The translations under genes were made by a program, and so were the position numbers. 64,000 nucleotides of DNA from Arenibacter palladensis (GTDB taxonomy: Bacteria > Bacteroidota > Bacteroidia > Flavobacteriales > Flavobacteriaceae). Shown piece after piece: positions 1-7,572 of this stretch. Under the pieces are notes generated by a model. That model did no database searches. It saw only the letters and a list, made by a program, of their open reading frames with translations, and was not told the DNA's origin. Position 1 is the stretch's first letter; each line of letters opens with the position of its first letter. Where the stretch lies: the NCBI RefSeq assembly GCF_900129275.1, contig NZ_FQUX01000008.1, positions 124,001-188,000 on the forward strand, in the 5' to 3' direction.

Positions 1-70
1 ATTTAAAAAGGTGAAACTTTTTAATTGGTGAGCCTTTGCCCCCTACATTGGTTAACCATTTAATTTTCAT
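1..70 (-). CDS. Start of a gene running off the left edge (possibly a SusC-type receptor)
   Basis: A minus-strand frame opens with ATG at 70 and stays open to the window edge, giving 23 residues that begin MKIKWLTNVGG and end KKFHLFK. The start is preceded by AT-rich sequence, as at most starts in this window. Flavobacterial SusC-like receptors often carry a short basic extension of this kind before the signal peptide, so a TonB-dependent receptor is a reasonable guess, but too little is visible to assign it. The main support for a real gene is the promoter-operator module at 294-358, which points leftward and matches four others in this locus. The leader between them would be long, about 220 nt. 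Confidence 0.35.
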   Translation of the reverse strand, partial: MKIKWLTNVGGKGSPIKKFHLFK

Positions 71-148
71 AAATTTGATTTAGTTAGAGTTAAACATACC
101 CCACGCCAATGGGGTTTTACTTTACCTCATGCTGTGCATGAATTTTCT

Positions 149-179
149 GGAGGGTGTTATCGCACTCTCCTTTTTTTTT
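149..179 (+). terminator. Rho-independent terminator-like hairpin, plus strand
   Basis: GGAGGGTG (149-156), a six-base loop, then CACTCTCC (163-170) form an eight-pair stem with one G-T pair, followed directly by nine T (171-179). That is a textbook intrinsic terminator for a plus-strand transcript. No plus-strand gene is visible to its left inside the window. It may end a gene beyond the edge, or a small RNA antisense to the start of the gene at 70. Confidence 0.55.
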
Positions 180-293
180 GAAATGTCCTATATCTTAGAA
201 CAAACAGGATATTATTCCTTTTACACAAGAAAAACGTGTAGCTTATTATTATCTAGGCCTATTGCCAATTTGATAATTTTCAACATCCTTCTA

Positions 294-358
294 CAAAGAA
301 AAAGCAAAAAAAGGGGGTGTTATTTGCAAAACTTAACATTAGGTAGCACTATTTTACC
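294..358 (-). promoter_or_regulatory. AraC-type operator and -7 promoter element, site 1
   Basis: Plus-strand half-sites CTTAAC (332-337) and TTTACC (353-358) lie 21 bp apart with CACTAT (347-352) just before the second. The -7 element CAAAGAAA (294-301; TTTCTTTG on the transcribed strand) begins 38 bp before the operator. This is the same architecture as at 3764, 11139, 23585 and 25109. It points leftward to the gene starting at 70. Confidence 0.65.
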
Positions 359-551
359 TCATTTGAGTTCTATATTCTCAAGAAGAATAAATTGGATAAT
401 ATAATCTGTGATCCCAATATTGGGACATTAATAGGTAAGTATCAAATGAGTTGGGGTTTATGGATGATAACACAATCAACCGCATGCTACCCTATTGTAT
501 ACGGTAATTATCGGCACTTTGTTTTGGGTGGGTCTACTCCATTTGATCCGA

Positions 552-2030
552 TCAATTTTTATACGGATGAGTAACCAATTTGGAAATTTCGAAGGTTTCA
601 TCATAACGAGGCATTCTTCCATCGTTCCAATATTCTTCGTCCTTAAGGGAGTAATACCATAGCGGCTTAACAAAACCTTTAGTCCATTTTTCGGTCTCCG
701 CTACCATTTTTTCCAGAAGTTCAGGATATCTTCCACTTAAATTTTTCTTTTCACCAATGTCCTGCTTAATATTAAACAACCCCCAAGGCTCGTTGGCCAT
801 ACGGGTTATCTTCCAATCACCTTGCCTACCCCCAACATCGGAATATCCTTCGCGGTAACGCAGGGAATAGATCATTTTATCCTTATAGGAATCTGTTCCC
901 GCCAGCACATCGGCCATTATATCCTTGCCATCCAATTTCTTGTTACCGGAAACCTTGGTCTTTGCCAATTGCACAAAAGTGGGATATAGATCCAGTGCGG
1001 ATACTGGAAAATCATAATGTTTTTTTCCGTCAATTTTTTTGGGCCAATGGAAAAACATAGGCACGCGGTAACCACCCTCCCAAGTATCTCCCTTGGTTCC
1101 CTTAAGCGGGTAATTATTGGCTCCATGATCGGTGTTCCCTCCATTGTCACTTAAGAATACAATTAGTGTATTCTCATATTGTTTGGTTTCTTTTAAATTC
1201 CTTACAATTTGACCAATACCACGATCTACGGCATAAACCATTGCGGCGTAAGTGCGTCTATCCTTATCCTTAATGTTAGCAAACTTTTTAAGGTCTTCGG
1301 CTTTCGCTTGAAGGGGGACGTGCGGTGCATTGTAAGCTAGATAGATAAAAAATGGTTTCTTCTTTTCCGCTGCTATTTTTATATCACGAATAGCCTCCCT
1401 GGAAAAAGCATCTGTTAGATATTCTGTTTCTTCAACATCCCGACCATTGTGTTCCAGTGGCTTTAGATAATCTCTAATATTCTTATTTCCTTTATTGAGC
1501 TGTTCTTGATATGTTTTATGATATTGTTCAGGGAAATATTCGTGCCCCCCGCCAAGGAATCCATAAAAATTGTTGAATCCTCTTTTGTTAGGGTGAAACT
1601 TAGGGGCTGCACCTAGGTGCCATTTACCAACAGCACTGGTATAATACCCCGCTTCCTGCAATATTTTGGACATATAGGTTTCTTCTATAGGAACCCCCAT
1701 ATTATCCGCATCTTCCTCACTACTATTTTGAAATAAATTATAGGCCGTGCCCGTGAAATGGGGATACCTACCCGTTAGGATTGCAGAGCGACTTGGTCCA
1801 CAAAAGGGGTGGGCCACATAGGCTGAAGTGAAAATAGTACCACCATGGGCCAATTTATCCAATTCTGGCGTTTTAATATCCTTAGACCCGTTGAACCCAA
1901 CATCGTTATATCCTAAATCATCACATAGAACGACTAAAATATTTGGTCTACTATCCTGTGCCATAACATAATTGGCCAGTAATAATGTTATCACCGCGAA
2001 GGGCAACTTTATATCTTTGAATTTAATCAT
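552..2030 (-). CDS. Secreted S1 family sulfatase (S1_19-like)
   Basis: A 492-residue formylglycine-dependent sulfatase that would remove a sulfate ester from an algal glycan. A type I signal peptide covers about residues 1-24 (ending VMA before Q). The metal-binding DD pair is at 37-38 and the formylglycine motif CGPSR at 77-81, with GKWHLG and LSDNGG further on. The segment RGFNNFYGFLGGGHEYFP is also present, in modified form, in the sulfatase at 9.7-11.1 kb, so the two look like relatives in one subfamily; S1_19 is my guess by eye. It lies 56 bp downstream of the next sulfatase, so both probably form the last two genes of the unit started at 3764-3828. The role in carrageenan desulfation is inferred from context. 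Confidence 0.9.
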   Translation of the reverse strand: MIKFKDIKLPFAVITLLLANYVMAQDSRPNILVVLCDDLGYNDVGFNGSKDIKTPELDKLAHGGTIFTSAYVAHPFCGPSRSAILTGRYPHFTGTAYNLFQNSSEEDADNMGVPIEETYMSKILQEAGYYTSAVGKWHLGAAPKFHPNKRGFNNFYGFLGGGHEYFPEQYHKTYQEQLNKGNKNIRDYLKPLEHNGRDVEETEYLTDAFSREAIRDIKIAAEKKKPFFIYLAYNAPHVPLQAKAEDLKKFANIKDKDRRTYAAMVYAVDRGIGQIVRNLKETKQYENTLIVFLSDNGGNTDHGANNYPLKGTKGDTWEGGYRVPMFFHWPKKIDGKKHYDFPVSALDLYPTFVQLAKTKVSGNKKLDGKDIMADVLAGTDSYKDKMIYSLRYREGYSDVGGRQGDWKITRMANEPWGLFNIKQDIGEKKNLSGRYPELLEKMVAETEKWTKGFVKPLWYYSLKDEEYWNDGRMPRYDETFEISKLVTHPYKN

Positions 2031-2085
2031 TGTAACAATACTTGTTATTTAAAAGTTGAAACTAAAATCGCACAGCCAAATAAAA

Positions 2086-3738
2086 TTAGGGCATTATCGC
2101 CAGATTTCCCTGCCAGCCTTTGTTGAACTGTGTTAAAAGTTCTCCCACTAAAACGGGATTGCCCGCTGCAATATTGATGGTTTCAGAAGGGTCTTTCTGG
2201 TGATCGTACAATTCAAAAAATATGGGATCTGCTTTAGGTTTAGTATAATCCTTCCACACCACAAACCTATAGTTGTTGGTACGCATGGCGTATCCCATAA
2301 GGCGGTTTTCGAATAATTCCCTATTCCAATTATCCCCTTGTTGAGCCTTAATGTCTTCTTCCTCTTCTTCTATTAAAGGTCCAAATGAAGTTTCCCGCAT
2401 ACCTTTGGATAGGGGATTGGCCGCCCATTCACGTAAAGCTGGTGTTGGAAATTGGCTAAAAACTGCCTTTTTCCAATCTCTACCTGGGTCCGAAAGTAAC
2501 GGGGCGAAACTCTGTCCTTCAAGATGTGCTGGCAATGAAACGCCTGCCAAATCACATAAAGTCGGATACATATCTACCAGCTCCACCAAAGCATCGGTCT
2601 TCTTTCCGCGGATTGCGGCCGGCATATTTGGGGTGGAAATAATTAAGGGTACTCGTGTTGCTATCTCATAGTTGGTAGCCTTTCCCCAAATACCCATGTC
2701 TCCCAGGTGCCATCCATGATCGCTCCACAGTATTATGATGGTATTATCACGAACGCCTGCCTCGTCCAAAGCTGACAACATACGGCCAATCTGTGCATCT
2801 ACATAGCTTACACAAGCTAGGTATGCATGTTTTAGGTTAAGGGCAAGTTCCTTTTCAATGGAGCCTTTTTTAGGAATATCGGCCCGTGCCCTTAATTCAA
2901 ACGAGGCATGCAATCCCATGGTGGCTCCGTTTTTGGGTGCTTCTACATGCTCCGCCAATTGTATTTTATCTTCGTCGTACAGATCCCAATATTTCTTGGG
3001 GGCTACCCAATCTAGATGCGGTTTTTTCATGCCAAGGCCCAAAAAGAATGGTTTATCCGGATTCTTTTCGAGCATATCTTTCATGGTGGCAATGGCCAAA
3101 TCGGTATTATGCCCGTCTTCATATTCATTATCCGGAAAATCAGCAAACTCATAGGCAGGTCCTTTTCCCAAACCATTTCTCAAGGCATTTTCACCGTACT
3201 TTGCTACCATGGCGGCAGCATTCTCTTTTTGCATTTTTTGGTTTTCCGCCAGCTTAAATCCAAAAGCGACTTTTGGATTAGCCATTGCTACAGGTTTTCT
3301 GCTCCAGGAAAGTTCGGCATCACCAAATTCCTTATTGTGATATATTTTTCCCGTGTATACCGTTTCATAGCCATTTGCCCAAAAGTGTTGCGGCAAAGTA
3401 ATGATGTCCGGATTTTGCTCCCGAAAATAAGTGAAATTCTCAATTACCTGGATAGATTCTGGTCTAGCCCCTGTCATTAAACTAGCTCTTGATGGGCTAC
3501 AAATAGCCTCCTGGCAATACGCATTGTTGAATAATAGTCCAGTAGCGGCCAGGGCATCTATATTGGGAGATATGGCAATATCCGAGCCGTAACAGCCCAA
3601 TTCGGGACGCAGATCATCAATGGCTATAAAGAGTATATTGGGCCGTTTTTCTTCCTGAAGCACTCCTTTTGTCTCTTGCTTGGATTTGCAACTGGTTAAT
3701 ACTATTAAGAAAATTAAAAACTGTAGGAACCTAATCAT
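2086..3738 (-). CDS. Lipoprotein S1 family sulfatase (iduronate-2-sulfatase-like, S1_7-type)
   Basis: A sulfatase of about 550 residues. The open frame extends to a TTG at 3750, but ATG at 3738 gives a clean lipoprotein signal MIRFLQFLIFLIVLTSC with the lipidated Cys at 17, so I take that start. The metal pair DD is at 41-42 and the formylglycine motif CSPSR begins at Cys80. The opening IDDLRPELGCYG and the motif DHGWHLG resemble iduronate-2-sulfatase-like enzymes, which correspond to subfamily S1_7, one of the subfamilies reported in carrageenan PULs. It is first in a two-gene unit with the sulfatase at 552-2030, and its promoter-operator (3764-3828) lies directly upstream with a leader of only about 20 nt. 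Confidence 0.9.
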   Translation of the reverse strand: MIRFLQFLIFLIVLTSCKSKQETKGVLQEEKRPNILFIAIDDLRPELGCYGSDIAISPNIDALAATGLLFNNAYCQEAICSPSRASLMTGARPESIQVIENFTYFREQNPDIITLPQHFWANGYETVYTGKIYHNKEFGDAELSWSRKPVAMANPKVAFGFKLAENQKMQKENAAAMVAKYGENALRNGLGKGPAYEFADFPDNEYEDGHNTDLAIATMKDMLEKNPDKPFFLGLGMKKPHLDWVAPKKYWDLYDEDKIQLAEHVEAPKNGATMGLHASFELRARADIPKKGSIEKELALNLKHAYLACVSYVDAQIGRMLSALDEAGVRDNTIIILWSDHGWHLGDMGIWGKATNYEIATRVPLIISTPNMPAAIRGKKTDALVELVDMYPTLCDLAGVSLPAHLEGQSFAPLLSDPGRDWKKAVFSQFPTPALREWAANPLSKGMRETSFGPLIEEEEEDIKAQQGDNWNRELFENRLMGYAMRTNNYRFVVWKDYTKPKADPIFFELYDHQKDPSETINIAAGNPVLVGELLTQFNKGWQGNLAIMP

Positions 3739-3763
3739 GCTGCTTATCAAATTATATTACCTT

Positions 3764-3828
3764 CAAAATAAATCAAACTACACGGTATTATGTTAACACC
3801 ATTTAACCCGATGTAACACTATTTTACC
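3764..3828 (-). promoter_or_regulatory. AraC-type operator and -7 promoter element, site 2
   Basis: Half-sites TTTAAC (3802-3807) and TTTACC (3823-3828) are 21 bp apart with CACTAT at 3817-3822. The -7 element CAAAATAA (3764-3771; TTATTTTG on the minus strand) begins 38 bp before the operator. It drives the two sulfatase genes 3738-552. An extra half-site-like GTTAAC lies at 3792-3797, 10 bp nearer the promoter. Confidence 0.7.
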
Positions 3829-3923
3829 CAAAAACAAAGATTCCAAGTAATAACTAGATTGAAGATTAAAAAGCACGCTTGAATTGATATTCCATCAATA
3901 CATTAAAAATTCAACTTTTAGCC

Positions 3924-5933
3924 TTAAGGCTTTGACGATATAGAATCAGTGTTCCATATTATGGGTATAAATACCGTCATTTCTGCTTGGCCCCTGTTGC
4001 TCCATGCAAAATAAGGTATGAGTCGGGTTTTATAGGGTTCAAATTTTGGCCTCCCGCTAGCTCTGTACATTCCTTCCCCCTTATCTACTCGTAGTAAAAC
4101 CTCTGTCTCCAAAGTACAAATTCCGCCCAAAAAATCCGGATGATAGCTAACCTGCAGTTCTGAATCACCATTTAGGTATACGTCCAAAATGCTATTATCC
4201 GGTGGTAAATCTGGCGTTTCTATACAGTATACTATTGGCCCCCGCTTAACAGCGACTTGGTTCCTAACTTCCTCTATTCTTGGGTGACCTTCTACCAATC
4301 GCGCCGTCATGGGCATGTCCAAAGTAATTATATCACCCTTTTTCCAAACACGGGCTATCTTGGCGTAAGATCCGGATATTATCGGGATACCTATATCCTG
4401 TCCATTTAACAACAAGGTGGCATTCTCTACCCATACTGGTATTCTCAAGCAAATTTCAATAGCCGATTTCCTGCATTCTTCCACGGTAATTTTCACCAAA
4501 CCTTTCCAAGGATACTCGGTATCTTGGGAAAGCTTAAAGGGCGATCCATCTGTTAATTTTGTATCCAACGAATTGCTACCATAAAGATTTACTGATATAC
4601 CGTCTTCGGACAGGCTATATGCCCAATCCGAAACTGTGGCAATGGTTCGGACCAAGTTGGGTGGACAGCAAAAGCAGCTCAGATATGGTTCTCTATCCGG
4701 AGTTTCGGTTACGTTTTCATGAGCCTTATAATCCCTTGTATTATGAAGCATTCTCAATGGGTTGGCATAGAAGTATTCCTTACCTGCAACACTGATACCC
4801 GAAAGAGCACTATTATAAAGTACAAGCTCCATAATATCAGCGTATTTGGATTCCCCATGTATGCCCAACATCCTATAACTGAACATAGCATTACAAAGGT
4901 TGGCACAGGTTTCGTTGTATGCGGTCATATTGGGCATCATGTAAGCATCCAAAAAACCTTCCTCGATCATATCCCTGTTTGCCGACGCGCCGTAATGTGT
5001 TTGGCCAACGGCCCCCGTGACATACATTTTTTTATTGGTAACATTCTCCCATAGTCGATCAAGAGCATCTATCAATGCCTTTTCACCAGTTTCGGCATAC
5101 ACATCCGCTGCCCCTGCATAAAAATAAAGTGCTAGAACTGCGTGGCCAACAGCTTCGTTGGACTCCCGCAAAGGTGTACGCTCCTGCACCATATCCCCTA
5201 TAGGATACCCTTCTGTAGTACTATGATGTTCTACTTTATATTTACCTCGATTATTAATGAACTTTTCGGCCAACTCCAAATATTTCCTGTCACCCACAGT
5301 TCTATAAAGCTCCACCAGCCCCATAATCTGTGTCTGATTAAAACCGAAGCGCCCATAGTGTTTGGTATCAGGCATAAAAATAATATAAAGCAAATCCGCA
5401 TGCTTAATGGCTATATCCAAAAAATTCCTTTGCCCAGTAATCCGATAATGCACACAGGCACTTATTAACAAATGTCCGGTATTGTACATTTCATGGTACT
5501 TGCGGTTCTCGTATCTGTCTACCTCTGAGCGAAGCTGGATCTGGGTCTGTAAATAACCATCCTTTTCTTGGGCCCTGCTTATGATTCCTATATATTCATC
5601 CAATTCCTCCAATAGATTGGGGTTTTTGGTTTGACCATAAACATAGGTCTTGGCTTCCATAAATTTATAAAAGTCACCGTCATGCCAAAACATCCCTTTG
5701 TGTTCTCCCTGTTTCTCACCCGCGGCAATTTTGAAATTGTTCAACGCATGCCCAATATCTCCGCATAACACTTCTCCCATATAGGGCACCATTACCTCTT
5801 CGCATAATTTAAACTTGTCTGCCCAAAATCCCTTGGTCCATTTACAGTCTCCATAGTCCACATTTTTAAATTTAAGATTGGGACTGTGATTTTTGTCAAG
5901 ATTTTGCTTCGCAACGGTTTGATCCAGATTCAT
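3924..5933 (-). CDS. GH127 family glycoside hydrolase without a signal peptide
   Basis: A 669-residue enzyme of the GH127 (DUF1680) family. The zinc/cysteine active site is intact: ETC at 341-343 and CFCC at 420-423. By comparison with the beta-L-arabinofuranosidase HypBA1, Glu341, Cys343, Cys422 and Cys423 would bind zinc, one of the last two being the nucleophile. GH127 members in carrageenan loci release 3,6-anhydro-D-galactose from the non-reducing end, the role I infer here. The protein starts MNLDQTVAKQ with no signal peptide, unlike its close paralogue at 7573-9660, so it probably acts in the cytoplasm. It is last in a unit with the MFS gene (36 bp gap), the second GH127 and a sulfatase, driven from 11139-11203. 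An arabinofuranosidase role cannot be excluded from sequence alone. Confidence 0.9.
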   Translation of the reverse strand: MNLDQTVAKQNLDKNHSPNLKFKNVDYGDCKWTKGFWADKFKLCEEVMVPYMGEVLCGDIGHALNNFKIAAGEKQGEHKGMFWHDGDFYKFMEAKTYVYGQTKNPNLLEELDEYIGIISRAQEKDGYLQTQIQLRSEVDRYENRKYHEMYNTGHLLISACVHYRITGQRNFLDIAIKHADLLYIIFMPDTKHYGRFGFNQTQIMGLVELYRTVGDRKYLELAEKFINNRGKYKVEHHSTTEGYPIGDMVQERTPLRESNEAVGHAVLALYFYAGAADVYAETGEKALIDALDRLWENVTNKKMYVTGAVGQTHYGASANRDMIEEGFLDAYMMPNMTAYNETCANLCNAMFSYRMLGIHGESKYADIMELVLYNSALSGISVAGKEYFYANPLRMLHNTRDYKAHENVTETPDREPYLSCFCCPPNLVRTIATVSDWAYSLSEDGISVNLYGSNSLDTKLTDGSPFKLSQDTEYPWKGLVKITVEECRKSAIEICLRIPVWVENATLLLNGQDIGIPIISGSYAKIARVWKKGDIITLDMPMTARLVEGHPRIEEVRNQVAVKRGPIVYCIETPDLPPDNSILDVYLNGDSELQVSYHPDFLGGICTLETEVLLRVDKGEGMYRASGRPKFEPYKTRLIPYFAWSNRGQAEMTVFIPIIWNTDSISSKP

Positions 5934-5968
5934 AATAGTAATATCAGTACAATATGGTTATACTTAAA

Positions 5969-7534
5969 TTATTTTTTTTGCAGTGCCAATTGAATTTCTT
6001 CAATGGTCATATTTTTAGTCTCCCTAAGGTAGCGATAAAGTATAATTAAGCCCACGGCCACCATAAGGGCATAAAAAAGAAATATGGCACTTCCTCCCAT
6101 GGTAGCCAGTTGCCAAGGAAAAAACTGTTGTACCAGATAATTAGTAAGACTGGTAATTAAGGTGAAAAAAGGAATGGCGACCCCCCTAAGTGAAATAGGG
6201 AAAATTTCAGAGAATAAAACCCACATGATTGGACCTACTGAAAAATGAAAGGCCGCTATAAAACTTAACAGCCCAATAAGAATTAGGGTAGCGTTAAGTG
6301 TTGCTGCCTTTTGAATTAACAAACTGGAGTGTTCCCGGACATCCTTATCTCCAAGGCTTTCTTTTAATGCCTGTTTAAATTCAGTATCGCTCGTATATTC
6401 CTTGTCGGTCAAAACCAATAGCCTATTCCTATCGGGGATATCCGTCATTTCTAAAATTGCTTTTTCCGTAAGGGTATAGCGGGCAGTTTTAAAACCATAG
6501 GAGCACATTCCCAAACTGATAATGATCCAAACCATGCCCCAGATAATCATAGGCCGTCTTCCAACCTTATCTATTAACAATAGGGCCAATAGTGTAAATA
6601 TAATACTGGTAAGACCAATCCAAATGGCCTGTACAAATGCGGCATCAGTACCAAGACCTAATTGTTCAAAAACCGTCGGAGCATAAAATAGTATGGCATT
6701 AATCCCTGTTGCCTGTTGTACAATGGCTATGGTTACGGCAATAATAAGTGTGGCCCGCATCGGCTTGGCAAATATCTCCTTCAGCTGTGTAACCATGGAC
6801 CGGTTTTCACCCGTAAGCTCAAGACTTTTTTGTGTATCCTGTATATGTAATAGTATTTCTTCTTCCGGAACAATTCTTCGTAGATTCTTTTTTGCTTGGA
6901 CTATATTACCTGTCATCACCAACCAAGAAGGGCTCTCAGGGATTAAAAACAGTAGCACCAACCAAATAAGTGCAGGAATAATTTCGGAGCCTAACATCCA
7001 TCTCCAAGTATACTCGGTGAGGCCCCAATTGTCCACCCAAGCTGCACCGGAACCAGCGGCTTGCAGTATCAAATAATTGACAAAATATGCAGCAGAAAGG
7101 CCCACTACTATATTGATCTGCGTCATAGAAACCAATTTCCCCCTCCATTTTGCCGGTGCTATTTCTCCTATGTACATAGAAGCAAGTGAAATTGAACTAA
7201 AGGCCAATCCTCCAATAAAACGGGCTATTACCAATGCCCAAAAACTAGGTGCCAAAGCTGATGCCACTGCCGAAAAGAGATACAATACAGCAACAAACTG
7301 CAAGGTTATTTTTCGGCCCAAGCGATCACAAGCCCATCCTGCCAAGGGAAGGGCAAAAAGAACACCAAGTGCAGGTGCACTTACCGCGGTACCCAGTTGA
7401 AGTTCCGAAAGTCCAAACTCCTGGGTTATATAATTCACGGTACCCGAAATTACCGCAGCATCCAAGCCGAAAATAAAACCGCCCATGGCTACTATGGTCG
7501 CATATGTAAAAGCCTTACTTTGGTATGAACCCAT
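5969..7534 (-). CDS. MFS sugar porter family transporter
   Basis: A 521-residue inner-membrane sugar:proton symporter of the major facilitator superfamily. Sugar porter signatures are present in order: FGLDAAVISG in the first helix, DRLGRK, PESPSWL, QQATGINAILFYAP, DKVGRRP and the late MWVLFSEIFP. A loop of about 90 residues separates the later helices, with repeated charged stretches. It lies between two GH127 genes (36 and 39 bp gaps), so it likely imports the mono- or oligosaccharide those enzymes make or use, such as galactose, 3,6-anhydrogalactose or neocarrabiose-type disaccharides. The substrate is inference; the family is clear. Confidence 0.9.
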   Translation of the reverse strand: MGSYQSKAFTYATIVAMGGFIFGLDAAVISGTVNYITQEFGLSELQLGTAVSAPALGVLFALPLAGWACDRLGRKITLQFVAVLYLFSAVASALAPSFWALVIARFIGGLAFSSISLASMYIGEIAPAKWRGKLVSMTQINIVVGLSAAYFVNYLILQAAGSGAAWVDNWGLTEYTWRWMLGSEIIPALIWLVLLFLIPESPSWLVMTGNIVQAKKNLRRIVPEEEILLHIQDTQKSLELTGENRSMVTQLKEIFAKPMRATLIIAVTIAIVQQATGINAILFYAPTVFEQLGLGTDAAFVQAIWIGLTSIIFTLLALLLIDKVGRRPMIIWGMVWIIISLGMCSYGFKTARYTLTEKAILEMTDIPDRNRLLVLTDKEYTSDTEFKQALKESLGDKDVREHSSLLIQKAATLNATLILIGLLSFIAAFHFSVGPIMWVLFSEIFPISLRGVAIPFFTLITSLTNYLVQQFFPWQLATMGGSAIFLFYALMVAVGLIILYRYLRETKNMTIEEIQLALQKK

Positions 7535-7572
7535 TCCCTCCTTTTTAAAAAATTAAATTCAGATAAGCGTCA

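Larger units (their letters stand above)
71..551. other. Intergenic leader region at the left edge
   Basis: No convincing gene lies here; the short plus-strand frames have no recognisable domain. The stretch holds a leftward promoter-operator module (294-358), a strong plus-strand terminator-like hairpin (149-179), and a smaller hairpin at 99-114 (CCCCA, six-base loop, TGGGG) followed on the plus strand by TTTT. In the leftward transcript both hairpins would lie in the 5' leader of the gene starting at 70. Confidence 0.5.

Noticed and set aside
129-574. Two short plus-strand open frames left of the first sulfatase
   Set aside because: No domain, signal or credible start; they cross the terminator hairpin and the operator module, and the second runs into the sulfatase end.
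2351-3480. Plus-strand open frames inside the sulfatase gene, and similar frames inside other long genes
   Set aside because: They are opposite-strand shadows of well-supported genes, without any recognisable domain or start signal.
3919-3935. Palindrome AGCCTTAAGGCT at the end of the first GH127 gene as a terminator
   Set aside because: It has no loop and overlaps the stop codon; too weak to call, although some termination must occur between 3924 and the promoter of the next unit.
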